Assembly (NCBI GenBank): GCA_015183035.1
Contig: JACZZP010000017.1
Location: 1,550,001 to 1,614,000, forward strand
DNA: 64,000 nucleotides
Reading direction: 5' to 3'
Origin: Meloidogyne chitwoodi
Taxonomy: Eukaryota > Nematoda > Chromadorea > Rhabditida > Meloidogynidae
Notes under the pieces: generated by a model
The model's database searches: none
Told to the model about the DNA's origin: nothing
The model's input: the letters and a program-made list of their open reading frames with translations, nothing else
Shown here: positions 45,660-56,399 of the stretch, in pieces
Position numbering within the stretch: the stretch's first letter is position 1
Layout: each line of letters opens with the position of its first letter
Program-made: the position numbers and the translations under genes

Positions 45660-45900
45660 ATTTACATTGGTTGCCGGATGTTACATGGGGTATGTGGGTG
45701 GGAGAATCGAAATGAGTGGGTGAAAAAAAACTTTTACGAAAAATTTTACATTTGGTTGCCGGATGTGATAGAATTGATTGGTGAGTGAAAAGTGAAAAAA
45801 AAATTAATGGAAAGATTTTACATAGCCGGATGTATATGTAAAATAGAATAGATGGGAGAATCGAAATGAGTAGGCGAAAAAAATTTTTTTTAAAGAAAAT
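45660..45900. repeat. Diverged tandem repeat, about 90-bp unit
   Basis: Three related units carry TTTACATTGGTTGCCGGATG / TTTACATAGCCGGATGTA, then GGGAGAATCGAAATGAGT and GTGAAAAAAAA. The rest of 45376-46314 is AT-rich with no gene recognised. Confidence 0.7.
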
Positions 45901-46323
45901 AAGTAAAAGGGGAGTTAATAAAACACAAAAAAATTTTAAATTTTTTAATATAAAAGCAGCTCAATTAAAACTCAACATTACACTCAAACACTATTAAATT
46001 CTATAAAAAATAAATCCTAAAAGCAATTTAAAACATTTTTTGCCTTTTTAAAAATTTTGAAAAATAAAATTCTATTTTCGGTTTTTAATTTATTAAAACA
46101 ATTTTATTTGTTTTTGTGAAAAATTTGCTAAAAAGAAAAAATATTTACATATCACAAAAAAGGCAAATTAATTTAGCGAATATCACAAATATCCTCGGAT
46201 AATTCCTTTGATTTTAAAAAATTGAATCCGTCCGCCGGATATTATCTTTATCCTTAAATATTTCGTTTCTTTACATATTTCGATTTAAATAAATTATTCA
46301 AAGAATGGGGGAATGCGTAGGAT

Positions 46324-46505
46324 GGCAGGCCGAAACTTTCGGACCAACGCTTCTGGACTCAAACTTTTGATCCAAAACTTGGATATAGATTAAATACCAT
46401 GCTATAAAGTTGTTAAATAAATTATTGTACCAATTGGTCCTTTAAAAAGGGAGATAAACTAATTTCTTTGTAAGATTTTGTGGCGTCCGGAAGTTTCGCT
46501 CTACC
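46324..46505. mobile_element. 182-bp MITE with 9-bp TSD upstream of effector-like gene 1
   Basis: Flanked by GCGTAGGAT on both sides (46315-46323 and 46506-46514). The inverted ends of about 21 bp match the pattern GGYAGRSCGAAACTTYCGGAC. A 9-bp duplication fits a Mutator-like family. The paralogous upstream region at about 58016-58035 reads GAGGAATGCGTAGGTTAG without the insert, so it serves as an empty site. The element sits 133 bp upstream of the ATG at 46638. Confidence 0.88.
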
Positions 46506-46514
46506 GCGTAGGAT

Positions 46515-46637
46515 ATAAAAATTCATTTAAATAAAAAGGGTGTGGAATAATTTAAAAGTTCTTTATTATTTAAACAGTTCAATAAAACTAAAATTCATTA
46601 AATTAAAATATTTTATTTAAAATAAATTAATTAAAAA
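46515..46637 (+). promoter_or_regulatory. Conserved proximal upstream region of effector-like gene 1
   Basis: Just before the ATG, this region is nearly the same as 58080-58145 before gene 2: both have ACAGTTCAATAAAA and AAATATTTTATTTAAAATAA ending close to the start codon. Conservation suggests a shared promoter or 5' UTR kept since duplication. Confidence 0.6.
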
Positions 46638-47774
46638 ATGTCAGTTTCTACCTTTTTGAAGTTTTCAATTTTTTTAATTTTGTTTTTGTTTTTAATTGAA
46701 AATACAAATGCAATGATGAGTGAAAAAGAACTTATTGTAAATATTTTTTTAAATTAAAATTAAAATTTAATTTTTTAAAAATTAAATAGGAGTTTTTTTA
46801 TAAAATTGATGTTCATATGAGTCATGAAGGGGATGATCAACAAACAATTAATAAAATTCTAAACACTATGATAGAAGCGATGTGTGAAATGAAAAAAAAA
46901 AAAATTAATTTATTTCAAGATTCTAACGTATGTTTTTTAATTTAAAATAAAATAAAAACCATTAAAATTTTAGGATACATTTTATAGTATTTTTCTTCTT
47001 TATGCCGAGTACCCTACATATACATTATAAATTTATAAAACTGGGGGAAAATACTTTAAAATGTTTCTAGTTATTAATTAAAGTTATTGGAAATATTTTT
47101 TTTTTAATAAATTAAAAAAATAAATATTTTCTTCTTTTTAGAAACTAATGCAAGATTATTCTATTTACTTATACTATAAAAAGATACATTTTGAATATAA
47201 TCATGAAGGAAATGTTGAATTAAATTGTTGTGGAGCCGTATATCCTGAAAATTATCTTGTTAACTTTTGGATTAAATATAATACAATATTTGGAAAATGC
47301 TTAAATTGTAGAGAACTAGTTCAAATTAATAATGAAGGAACAAGTAGTAATAGTGAGTATGAAGAGGTAAGTAGAGCAAGTGATACTTCTGAGTATGGAG
47401 GGACAAATAGTGATAATGAGAATGAAGGAGCAAGTACTACCTATGAACATGGAGGAGAAATTAGTACATCTAACAATATGAATGTATTAGATACAAATTT
47501 AATGGGACTTGGAATTGAGGGAAATTCAAATATTAATATGCATAAAAAAGAATTGAAAACTTTGTCTCAAATATTAAATGAGCCTCATAGTCCATCTAAT
47601 GGAAAATCAAAATCATCTATTAATTATAGAAAAGGATTTGCACTATTTAAAAAAAAATTGAGTAGGAATAGTTCATTTAAATATGCTAAACAATTAAGCG
47701 AAATGTTAAATTGTGGAAGTAAAAAAAACATATCACAAAGTGATATGTACTCAGATGATGGAGGACATAATTAA
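46638..47774 (+). CDS. Secreted RING-like effector-type protein, copy 1
   Basis: Exons 46638-46736, 46790-46927 and 47142-47774 splice in frame to about 290 residues. The start encodes a signal peptide (MSVSTFLKFSIFLILFLFLI then ENTNA), nearly identical to that of the paralog at 58146. The mature protein has VELNCCGAVYPENYLVNFW and CLNCREL, matching the first zinc-binding half of the paralog (ECGCYFFEGYL, CPSC). Next comes a Ser/Glu/Gly-rich acidic region with repeated Y/E-G-G units (SEYGGTNSDNEN, TYEHGGEIS), then a basic C-terminus with MLNCGSKK. The second RING-like cluster of the paralog is missing. Signal peptide, low complexity and gene duplication suggest a secreted parasitism protein; that role is inference. 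Another possible small exon at 46975-47030 is not needed for the frame. Confidence 0.7.
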
Positions 47775-48328
47775 TTCTTTGAAGAATTAAAAAAATTAAT
47801 TATTCAATTTATACAAAAATTAAAAACAAAAAAAATTAAAAAAAAAATTGGATTTTTGGTAAAATTATAAAAACTAACTTTTTATTGGATTTTAATAGTA
47901 TTTCTGAACTTTTTTTAGAAATATTAAAATTAACAAAAAAAAAAATTAAAAAAATATAAAAACACAAAAATATGTATACTTCTATATAATTTTATATCTT
48001 TTATGGTCTTTTGCTTTATATTATTTGTAATACTTTATTTTTTCTGATAATTCATTGTTATTTATTTATTTAATTTTCTTTATTTATTTAAAACACTACA
48101 TATTCTCTTATTATTTAAACAATTTTTATTTGAATTTTAAAAAATAAAAAAAGTTTCGGGAATTGTTTTATTTTTAAATTGAATATTTAAGGGTAATATT
48201 AATTAATTATCTATTATATTAAATGAGTTTTTGTTTACATTAAAAAAGTGCATTTTTCTTCTTTTTTAAAAGAGAAAAGAGAATTTTTATCGAAACGAAA
48301 ATATGAAAAGAAAAGTTAAATGAAAACA
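47775..48328. other. 3' flank duplicated with that of effector-like gene 2
   Basis: AT-rich. About 48150-48225 (AAAGTTTCGGGAATTGTTTT, then TTTTTAAATTGA) matches 60643-60710 after the second copy, so the duplicated segment covers upstream region, gene and 3' flank. Confidence 0.7.
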
Positions 48329-48336
48329 ATAAAAAG

Positions 48337-51068
48337 TAGTGACCGGAAAAATCGAGTTTTCCGGATTCGGATTCCGGACCGGATTTTGTGAATAAAGCCG
48401 GATCGGATCCGGCCGGATCCGGCCATAATAATCCGGTCCGGAATTAATCCGGAGATTTTTAAAATCCGGATCCGGATGAATTTGTCCGGATTCCGGACCG
48501 GATTTTGGTTTTTTATTAATTTTTCAAAAAAAATGTAAAAATATTGGTAAAAAACTTAAATTTTCAAAATAAGCAACAATAAAATTTTATTAATAAGAGT
48601 AATTCAATTGTGGGATTGCTTTGTTCAAAAAAATCAAATATTCAGCATTTTCTGGTGTAAGATTGGACCTCCTATAATCGAATACATCTCTTGCTACGCT
48701 GAAAATTTCTTCACTTTCAACACTTGTAGAAGGTGTTGTCAAATATTTAGCCGCTAGTTTAGCTAACCTTGGATGATTTTTATTCTTCTTTTTCCACCAG
48801 TCGAGAGGATCAGATCGCTGCAAGGCCTTCTCACTTGCAACATAATTTTTTATTTCTTCATCCAAATCATTTGGTTGTGATGACACTAAAAATAAATGTT
48901 AACAGAATTTAATAAATTTATGAAAATAACCATTAACATTCTCCTGCTCATCCAATGCATCAAGAAAAGATTTTTTCCTTGGCGGGCCTTCCTCAAAATG
49001 ATCACATTGCTCAATAAACTCATCAGTCTGAAATAAAATACCTTTAATTTAAAATAAATATTTTAAGAAATTACCTCAATATTTGATATATTTACTTCTT
49101 CTTTTATCCAATAAGAAACTTTATTTATGAATAAAAGAGGATCCTGTGAAAAGTTATGTTTAAATCTAGGATCCAAGAACATAGTTAGGCAATAACGTTT
49201 GGAATGCTCCATACTAATTAATCGCTCATTTAATGAAGCAATTGCATTCTTCCTCAAATTTTCAAGTTCAATTATAGTTACGTTTAAATTTTCTTGATCT
49301 GCATCGGGTACAGTTAAATCGACTGAACGCAAGTCCCTAATTTATAGATTTTAAACGATTTGTATTTAAACAATTTTAGAAAACCTCTCAATTTGCCTAG
49401 CATATGGAATAACAACAGAAAGCGGAGATTTACAATACAAGAGTGAAACTTCTTCAAAAGGTGTCAATAAATCCACTAATGTCTCTAAAAGTTTCCATTC
49501 TTGATTGCTTAAAAACATCTCGATCATCCTTTTTTCGATTAAATATTCATCAATAGCCTTTCTTTGTTCAATCATTCTTCGAATCATTTTAAGAGAAGAA
49601 TTCCAGCGAGTTATGATTTCCTAATTATTTTATTAATTTAAAATTAATTTATAAATACTTGTATTAACTGATGACAAGGAAGTTCATGAATTTCTTGGAA
49701 TTCTTTCAGTACATCAAAAGCTTTGTTAGAATGTCGTACATGAGCAACAATCCTACGGCATCGACTAAACAATTTAGCGATTTCACTTTCTTTTTCAACA
49801 ATAGAATTTCTAACTATCAAATTTATTTGATGTGCTGCGCACAATACTTGATCATAAGGGAGTTCCTCGAACGCCTTAACTTTTCAAAAATTAAACAATT
49901 TTTAAATAAACTTAAATATTAAAAAAATTAAATCATTTAATAAATACCTTTTGAACATTACGTGCCCCATCAGTAACAAAACAATTAATCTTGTTTTCAA
50001 GTCCCCACTCTCCAATAAGAGTTCTGAGTAAGTTTGCCATGTTCTTACCAGTATGAGCCTCGGAGAATTTTCTAATAGAAAGAACAAATCTTTTCCTATT
50101 CCATTCTTCTGTTATTCCTGACGCTGTTAAGCTGAATGAAATTTTAATTAAAAATGAATTTTAAATATAAAAATACCTCATAAAATTCTCATTAGGACCG
50201 GTCCAACAATCAGTTGTGCATGAAACATATTGGCATTCATTCAATTCTTTACGTAGTTTCTGTTTCACAATTTTGTAAATTTCTGGAAGAATCTTGCGAT
50301 AGTGAGATTCGGAAAGAAGTTTATCATTCGTTTGTTTAAAAAGAATTTTGAAACTTGGTTTATTTATAATGTTAAAAGGAAGATTGTTTTCGCATATTAG
50401 ATTTAGAACTTTTTTGTCCAATTTATTTATTCCTTCGCTGTTGTTAATAATGAATTTATCAATTTTTTTTTCACTTTTCAATTCATTTAAATCTTTATAC
50501 TTCTTTACAAATTCACTTTCGGAATGTAATGGAGACATTAAATGTACAATAAGTGATTTAACACTTCCTTTTGAAAGAATAAATTTGTATTTTCCAATTC
50601 CTTGCTTCCTACAGCAAACACATTCTGCAGATTCATTTGAAGTTTTTTCGAATAAGCCAATTTGGAATATTTTATGTTGCATTGTAGTTTCTAAATCAAT
50701 ATTAAGCATTGTTAATCGCAATTAAAATATAATATAAATGCAATAATTTATGTAAAAAGAGAAAAATTAATTTACTACGTAATTGCTAAATATTTATTTA
50801 CGCCACAAAACTGCATTTTTAATTCTCTACCGTCCTCTCATTAATTTTCTTAACATTATGCCAAAAATTTGAATAATCCGGAATTCGATAAAAAAACTTG
50901 CCGGATTCGGATTCCGGACCGGATTTTGTGAATAGAGCCGGACCGGATCCGGCCGGATCCGGTGGGTATAATCCGGTCCGGAATTAATCCGGAGATTTTG
51001 AAAAAACCCCGATTTTTGGGACCGGATCCGGAATAATCCGGCCGGATCCGGTCCGGCGCCGGTCACTA
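48337..51068. mobile_element. hAT transposon, copy 1 (2,732 bp), transposase on minus strand
   Basis: Ends TAGTGACCGG and CCGGTCACTA with an exact 8-bp target duplication ATAAAAAG (48329-48336 and 51069-51076), as expected for hAT. Both subterminal regions of roughly 200 bp are packed with CCGGATCCGG / GGATCCGGCC words, GC-rich against an AT-rich background. It encodes a complete intron-containing transposase. It has the same length as copy 2 (51104-53835) and appears identical to it base for base wherever I compared, in reverse orientation. Confidence 0.96.
48590..50709 (-). CDS. hAT-family transposase with BED zinc finger, copy 1
   Basis: Cut-and-paste transposase. Seven exons (first about 50178-50709; last 48590-48885) have GT/AG borders. 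The N-terminus holds a BED-type finger ([14 protein letters not shown], then [12 protein letters not shown]). The catalytic RNase H-like domain includes [26 protein letters not shown] and [14 protein letters not shown]. The C-terminal hAT dimerisation domain is [20 protein letters not shown] and [20 protein letters not shown]. No stop or frameshift is visible in the exons, so the copy may be functional. An upstream in-frame Met (50721) is also possible. Confidence 0.92.
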
Positions 51069-51103
51069 ATAAAAAGAAAAGAGAAAATAAAATTATATAG
51101 AAT
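51069..51103. other. 35-bp spacer between inverted hAT copies
   Basis: Contains the right target duplication of copy 1 (ATAAAAAG, 51069-51076) and the left one of copy 2 (TATAGAAT, 51096-51103). Only 19 bp separate the two. It is the centre of a 5.5-kb inverted repeat. Confidence 0.95.
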
Positions 51104-53835
51104 TAGTGACCGGCGCCGGACCGGATCCGGCCGGATTATTCCGGATCCGGTCCCAAAAATCGGGGTTTTTTCAAAATCTCCGGATTAATTCCGGACCGGA
51201 TTATACCCACCGGATCCGGCCGGATCCGGTCCGGCTCTATTCACAAAATCCGGTCCGGAATCCGAATCCGGCAAGTTTTTTTATCGAATTCCGGATTATT
51301 CAAATTTTTGGCATAATGTTAAGAAAATTAATGAGAGGACGGTAGAGAATTAAAAATGCAGTTTTGTGGCGTAAATAAATATTTAGCAATTACGTAGTAA
51401 ATTAATTTTTCTCTTTTTACATAAATTATTGCATTTATATTATATTTTAATTGCGATTAACAATGCTTAATATTGATTTAGAAACTACAATGCAACATAA
51501 AATATTCCAAATTGGCTTATTCGAAAAAACTTCAAATGAATCTGCAGAATGTGTTTGCTGTAGGAAGCAAGGAATTGGAAAATACAAATTTATTCTTTCA
51601 AAAGGAAGTGTTAAATCACTTATTGTACATTTAATGTCTCCATTACATTCCGAAAGTGAATTTGTAAAGAAGTATAAAGATTTAAATGAATTGAAAAGTG
51701 AAAAAAAAATTGATAAATTCATTATTAACAACAGCGAAGGAATAAATAAATTGGACAAAAAAGTTCTAAATCTAATATGCGAAAACAATCTTCCTTTTAA
51801 CATTATAAATAAACCAAGTTTCAAAATTCTTTTTAAACAAACGAATGATAAACTTCTTTCCGAATCTCACTATCGCAAGATTCTTCCAGAAATTTACAAA
51901 ATTGTGAAACAGAAACTACGTAAAGAATTGAATGAATGCCAATATGTTTCATGCACAACTGATTGTTGGACCGGTCCTAATGAGAATTTTATGAGGTATT
52001 TTTATATTTAAAATTCATTTTTAATTAAAATTTCATTCAGCTTAACAGCGTCAGGAATAACAGAAGAATGGAATAGGAAAAGATTTGTTCTTTCTATTAG
52101 AAAATTCTCCGAGGCTCATACTGGTAAGAACATGGCAAACTTACTCAGAACTCTTATTGGAGAGTGGGGACTTGAAAACAAGATTAATTGTTTTGTTACT
52201 GATGGGGCACGTAATGTTCAAAAGGTATTTATTAAATGATTTAATTTTTTTAATATTTAAGTTTATTTAAAAATTGTTTAATTTTTGAAAAGTTAAGGCG
52301 TTCGAGGAACTCCCTTATGATCAAGTATTGTGCGCAGCACATCAAATAAATTTGATAGTTAGAAATTCTATTGTTGAAAAAGAAAGTGAAATCGCTAAAT
52401 TGTTTAGTCGATGCCGTAGGATTGTTGCTCATGTACGACATTCTAACAAAGCTTTTGATGTACTGAAAGAATTCCAAGAAATTCATGAACTTCCTTGTCA
52501 TCAGTTAATACAAGTATTTATAAATTAATTTTAAATTAATAAAATAATTAGGAAATCATAACTCGCTGGAATTCTTCTCTTAAAATGATTCGAAGAATGA
52601 TTGAACAAAGAAAGGCTATTGATGAATATTTAATCGAAAAAAGGATGATCGAGATGTTTTTAAGCAATCAAGAATGGAAACTTTTAGAGACATTAGTGGA
52701 TTTATTGACACCTTTTGAAGAAGTTTCACTCTTGTATTGTAAATCTCCGCTTTCTGTTGTTATTCCATATGCTAGGCAAATTGAGAGGTTTTCTAAAATT
52801 GTTTAAATACAAATCGTTTAAAATCTATAAATTAGGGACTTGCGTTCAGTCGATTTAACTGTACCCGATGCAGATCAAGAAAATTTAAACGTAACTATAA
52901 TTGAACTTGAAAATTTGAGGAAGAATGCAATTGCTTCATTAAATGAGCGATTAATTAGTATGGAGCATTCCAAACGTTATTGCCTAACTATGTTCTTGGA
53001 TCCTAGATTTAAACATAACTTTTCACAGGATCCTCTTTTATTCATAAATAAAGTTTCTTATTGGATAAAAGAAGAAGTAAATATATCAAATATTGAGGTA
53101 ATTTCTTAAAATATTTATTTTAAATTAAAGGTATTTTATTTCAGACTGATGAGTTTATTGAGCAATGTGATCATTTTGAGGAAGGCCCGCCAAGGAAAAA
53201 ATCTTTTCTTGATGCATTGGATGAGCAGGAGAATGTTAATGGTTATTTTCATAAATTTATTAAATTCTGTTAACATTTATTTTTAGTGTCATCACAACCA
53301 AATGATTTGGATGAAGAAATAAAAAATTATGTTGCAAGTGAGAAGGCCTTGCAGCGATCTGATCCTCTCGACTGGTGGAAAAAGAAGAATAAAAATCATC
53401 CAAGGTTAGCTAAACTAGCGGCTAAATATTTGACAACACCTTCTACAAGTGTTGAAAGTGAAGAAATTTTCAGCGTAGCAAGAGATGTATTCGATTATAG
53501 GAGGTCCAATCTTACACCAGAAAATGCTGAATATTTGATTTTTTTGAACAAAGCAATCCCACAATTGAATTACTCTTATTAATAAAATTTTATTGTTGCT
53601 TATTTTGAAAATTTAAGTTTTTTACCAATATTTTTACATTTTTTTTGAAAAATTAATAAAAAACCAAAATCCGGTCCGGAATCCGGACAAATTCATCCGG
53701 ATCCGGATTTTAAAAATCTCCGGATTAATTCCGGACCGGATTATTATGGCCGGATCCGGCCGGATCCGATCCGGCTTTATTCACAAAATCCGGTCCGGAA
53801 TCCGAATCCGGAAAACTCGATTTTTCCGGTCACTA
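51104..53835. mobile_element. hAT transposon, copy 2 (2,732 bp), transposase on plus strand
   Basis: Same element as copy 1 in reverse orientation: position x in copy 1 matches 102172 minus x here. It has its own 8-bp duplication TATAGAAT (51096-51103 and 53836-53843), different from that of copy 1. It is therefore a separate insertion and not a fold-over of one element. Confidence 0.96.
51463..53582 (+). CDS. hAT-family transposase with BED zinc finger, copy 2
   Basis: Mirror copy of the transposase at 48590-50709, with identical predicted protein in every exon compared. Exons are approximately 51463-51995, 52041-52224, 52298-52513, 52551-52789, 52836-53097, 53144-53239 and 53287-53582. BED finger, catalytic-core and hAT dimerisation motifs are as in copy 1. 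No lesion is visible. Confidence 0.92.
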
Positions 53836-53843
53836 TATAGAAT

Positions 53844-54631
53844 ATTATATTTAAAAACTCTAACATGAAAAAAAGTTGTTTACATTTAATTTTAGGAATA
53901 TTTAATTTATTTCAAAATATGTAAGTAGGCAGAACATAATTTTTAAATTTTAACGTAAATAAACGAATTAATTTATTCTTTTCCTATTGTGAGCTAAAGA
54001 TTTAATTTTTGTTTTTAAAATTATTTAAGTTTAATTAATAAACATTTTCATCCTCGATTAAATAAATTTATTTTATATTTTTGAATTTTTTAAATTTAAT
54101 TTTTCAATTTTGATATTTCAAAACAAAATTTTTTGTCTTATTTTGAGATTTAACCATTTGAAAGGTGTTTAAGTTTAATTATATTTCAAAATAAAGATGT
54201 TCATATGTAAAAATATATTTTTTATGTGAAAAAATATATTAAATTAGAATTTTTATTTCTTATTAAAATTAATTTCTTATTTTAATTAATAAAAATTTTT
54301 AAATTTTATTTAAAGTTTAAAATTATAAAATTTTTTAAAATTTTTTAAAAAATATATTGTATTTTTTTAAATTTGTTTATCTAATTTAGGTATTTGCTTT
54401 GTTAATTTTTTTGTATTAATTTTTTAATTAATACATACATAAATTTTTTTTTTTGAAAAATTTACTTTGCTTATTAAAAATTTAAAATTTCTTGACTTTT
54501 TTTAAAAAAATATTACATTTGATTTTAGTTTTGTTAAAATATTTTTTCGTATTTTATTTTTAAAATATTTAATTTTTTAATAATTTTATTTTTTTATTTA
54601 AGGATTTTTGTAAAACTTTTTTTAAATGCGG
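53844..54631. other. AT-rich flank downstream of hAT pair
   Basis: Simple A/T sequence. No gene, RNA or distinct repeat is recognised. Confidence 0.6.
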
Positions 54632-55170
54632 AGTGCGGCAAATTGAGCGCCGGTTTTGTTTTTTAAATAACTTTTCAAATTTATTAGAAATTGATAATTC
54701 TTTTATTAATAGATTCACAATATCTTAAAAATTTTTTTGATACAACATTAAGTAAATAAACTTTTTTAGAAAAAAATCTATACTTAACTTTTATAAAAAA
54801 TTTTTGGTACTCTTTAAGTATGGAAATTTTTTGTTTGTTTGATTCAATCGGGTCAAATGAGATGTCATTCGAAAGAGCTCTTCGAAATGGCTTAAATTAA
54901 ATTTTTTGAAACATAAGAATGCCTAAGAGCCGAGATACAGGTCTTAGAAGGTCGAAAACCAAAAAAAAGGAAAGTTAATTTATTGATGTAAGAAATTCAA
55001 ATATGAGTATGATAGCTCTTTCGAAAGAGCTCTTCAGATGAGTTGAATGAAACTAAAATTAGGTCAATAAGACAAAGTTGGACAAAGATAAATTTTTAAA
55101 AAACGCTCATTTTGGTGATTACCGCGGCTGCTCCAAATTAATCTTTTCCCACTACCGTTTGAAATAAGTC
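54632..55170. mobile_element. MITE family B, copy 2 (3' truncated)
   Basis: Starts near GAGTGCGGCAAATTGAGCGC and follows the order of the element at 12362-13024: GATAATTCTTT, TTTTTTTGATAC, AATGAGATGTCATTCGAAAG, GAGCCGAGATACAGGTCTTA, ATTACCGCGGCTGCTCC. It stops at the ACTACCGTTTGAAATAAG segment without the right TIR and runs into a tandem repeat. Confidence 0.75.
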
Positions 55171-55275
55171 TCATCTTGAGCTCAAATCATGCTAATCTTG
55201 AGCTTAAATTGAGCTCAAATCATGCTAATCTTGAGCTTAAATTGAGCTCAAATCACGCTCATCTTGAGCTCAATT
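55170..55275. repeat. 33-bp tandem repeat (TTGAGCTCAAATC)
   Basis: About three copies of a unit built on ATCTTGAGCTTAAATTGAGC followed by TCAAATCATGCTA. The AGCTCAAGAT-type inverse words give it local dyad symmetry. It abuts the truncated MITE. Confidence 0.8.
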
Positions 55276-55513
55276 GTACTATCCGTGTTATGCTTTAATC
55301 TAACGATTTTGTCCCTACATGTTTTTAAGGAGTTTATTTGGCCCTTACGATTTAAAATATTTCATTTTATTCTAGAATCAGTGTTACAAGCGCGAAGCGT
55401 TTCTTTATTTCAGTGCGCGAAGAGCGCTAGTTCCATCTATCTTATAAGAGAAATATGGGTGTTCTTTTGAATTTTTTTAATTAGTTTTAAATTTTGATTT
55501 TTTTTATAAAAGG

Positions 55514-55812
55514 TATTACTTGTCCTGCGTCTAAATGGCCCCCTGCGATTAATTGTCCTGCGTCTAAATGGCCCCCTGCGATTAATTGTCCTGCGTCTAA
55601 ATGGCCCTTGCGATTAATTGTATTGCGTCTAGATGGCCCCTTGCAATTAATTGTATTGCGTCTAAATGGCCCCTTGCGATTAATTGTCCTGCGTCTAGAT
55701 GGCCCCTTGCGATTAATTGTCCTGCGTCTAGATGGCCCCTTGCGATTAATTGTCCTGCGTCTAAATGGCCCCCTGCGATTAATTGATTATTTGTCTTGCG
55801 TCTAGATGGCCT
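55514..55812. repeat. 33-bp minisatellite, about nine copies
   Basis: Unit TGTCCTGCGTCTAAATGGCC followed by CCCTGCGATTAAT, 33 bp, so eleven codons. Because 33 is a multiple of three, frames on both strands stay open (for example INCPASKWPPA on plus and QLIARGHLDAG on minus). There is no start context, splice signal or family match, so I treat it as a non-coding minisatellite. Variation between units (CTAAAT/CTAGAT, CCCC/CCC) shows several turnover steps. Confidence 0.9.
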
Positions 55813-55837
55813 TGAAACATTTAAAAAAAATATTTTC

Positions 55838-55901
55838 GACCTTCGAGTTCGAACCCGCATTGAAATTAGCAAATCCAGCACACTACCACTACACCACAAC
55901 T
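55838..55901 (-). repeat. tRNA-like sequence, possible SINE head
   Basis: On the minus strand: a pol III A-box-like GTGTAGTGGTAGTGTGCTGG, a region around TTTGCTAA, and a B-box GGGTTCGAACTC at normal spacing. The acceptor arms do not pair, so this is a tRNA-derived sequence and not a working tRNA. It lies at the edge of the 33-bp minisatellite. Confidence 0.5.
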
Positions 55902-55992
55902 CATCTTACCCACTTTCATATAAACTTGCTTTTGTCTTTGCCTATCATCTCATAAATATCAATTTTTAATTCTTGTCACGAGGATAAGTACC

Positions 55993-56265
55993 TTAAATCT
56001 TTATCCGATCCAAAAACATTTTATACCATTCGATAGCCCAAAGTCTGAAGGTGTGCCCTACCGGCGGGACCAACTCTGTACCTTTATCCACAAAAAAGTT
56101 GTGGTCAAAAAACCGCAGCCACTGCCCCTTTTTCTCTTGAAAAAAAACACGTTTTTTGACATTTTTTCGACATTTTTCGACTTTTTCGTAAACACTTTTA
56201 TATACATTCGATAGCCCTTTCCCTAATCTATCGAATGGATATAACTTTATATATAAAAAAATCAA
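55993..56265. repeat. Repeat with CATTCGATAGCCC words
   Basis: CATTCGATAGCCC occurs twice (about 56030 and 56205) and inverse CTATCGAATGG once (about 56235), suggesting a decayed inverted-repeat element. A 90-codon open frame on the minus strand has no recognisable domain and is not called a gene. Confidence 0.45.
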
Positions 56266-56399
56266 AATTTATAAAGTTATTATAAAAAAACTCAAAAAAC
56301 ACCCTATTTTATTCTTATAGGTGGAAAGGAATTTGGAGTTATTAATTGCTGCTAGAGTCACTTATTTTTTAAAAATTTTAGAAGAAAAATTAAATCAGA

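Noticed and set aside
50348..50725. 125-codon frame opposite the transposase, and its mirror at 51447-51824
   Set aside because: Antisense shadow of the transposase exon, present identically in both copies.
48337..53835. Large palindrome as an assembly artefact
   Set aside because: The two copies carry different perfect 8-bp target duplications and a unique centre, which a simple fold-over error would not create; long-read confirmation is still listed as a check.
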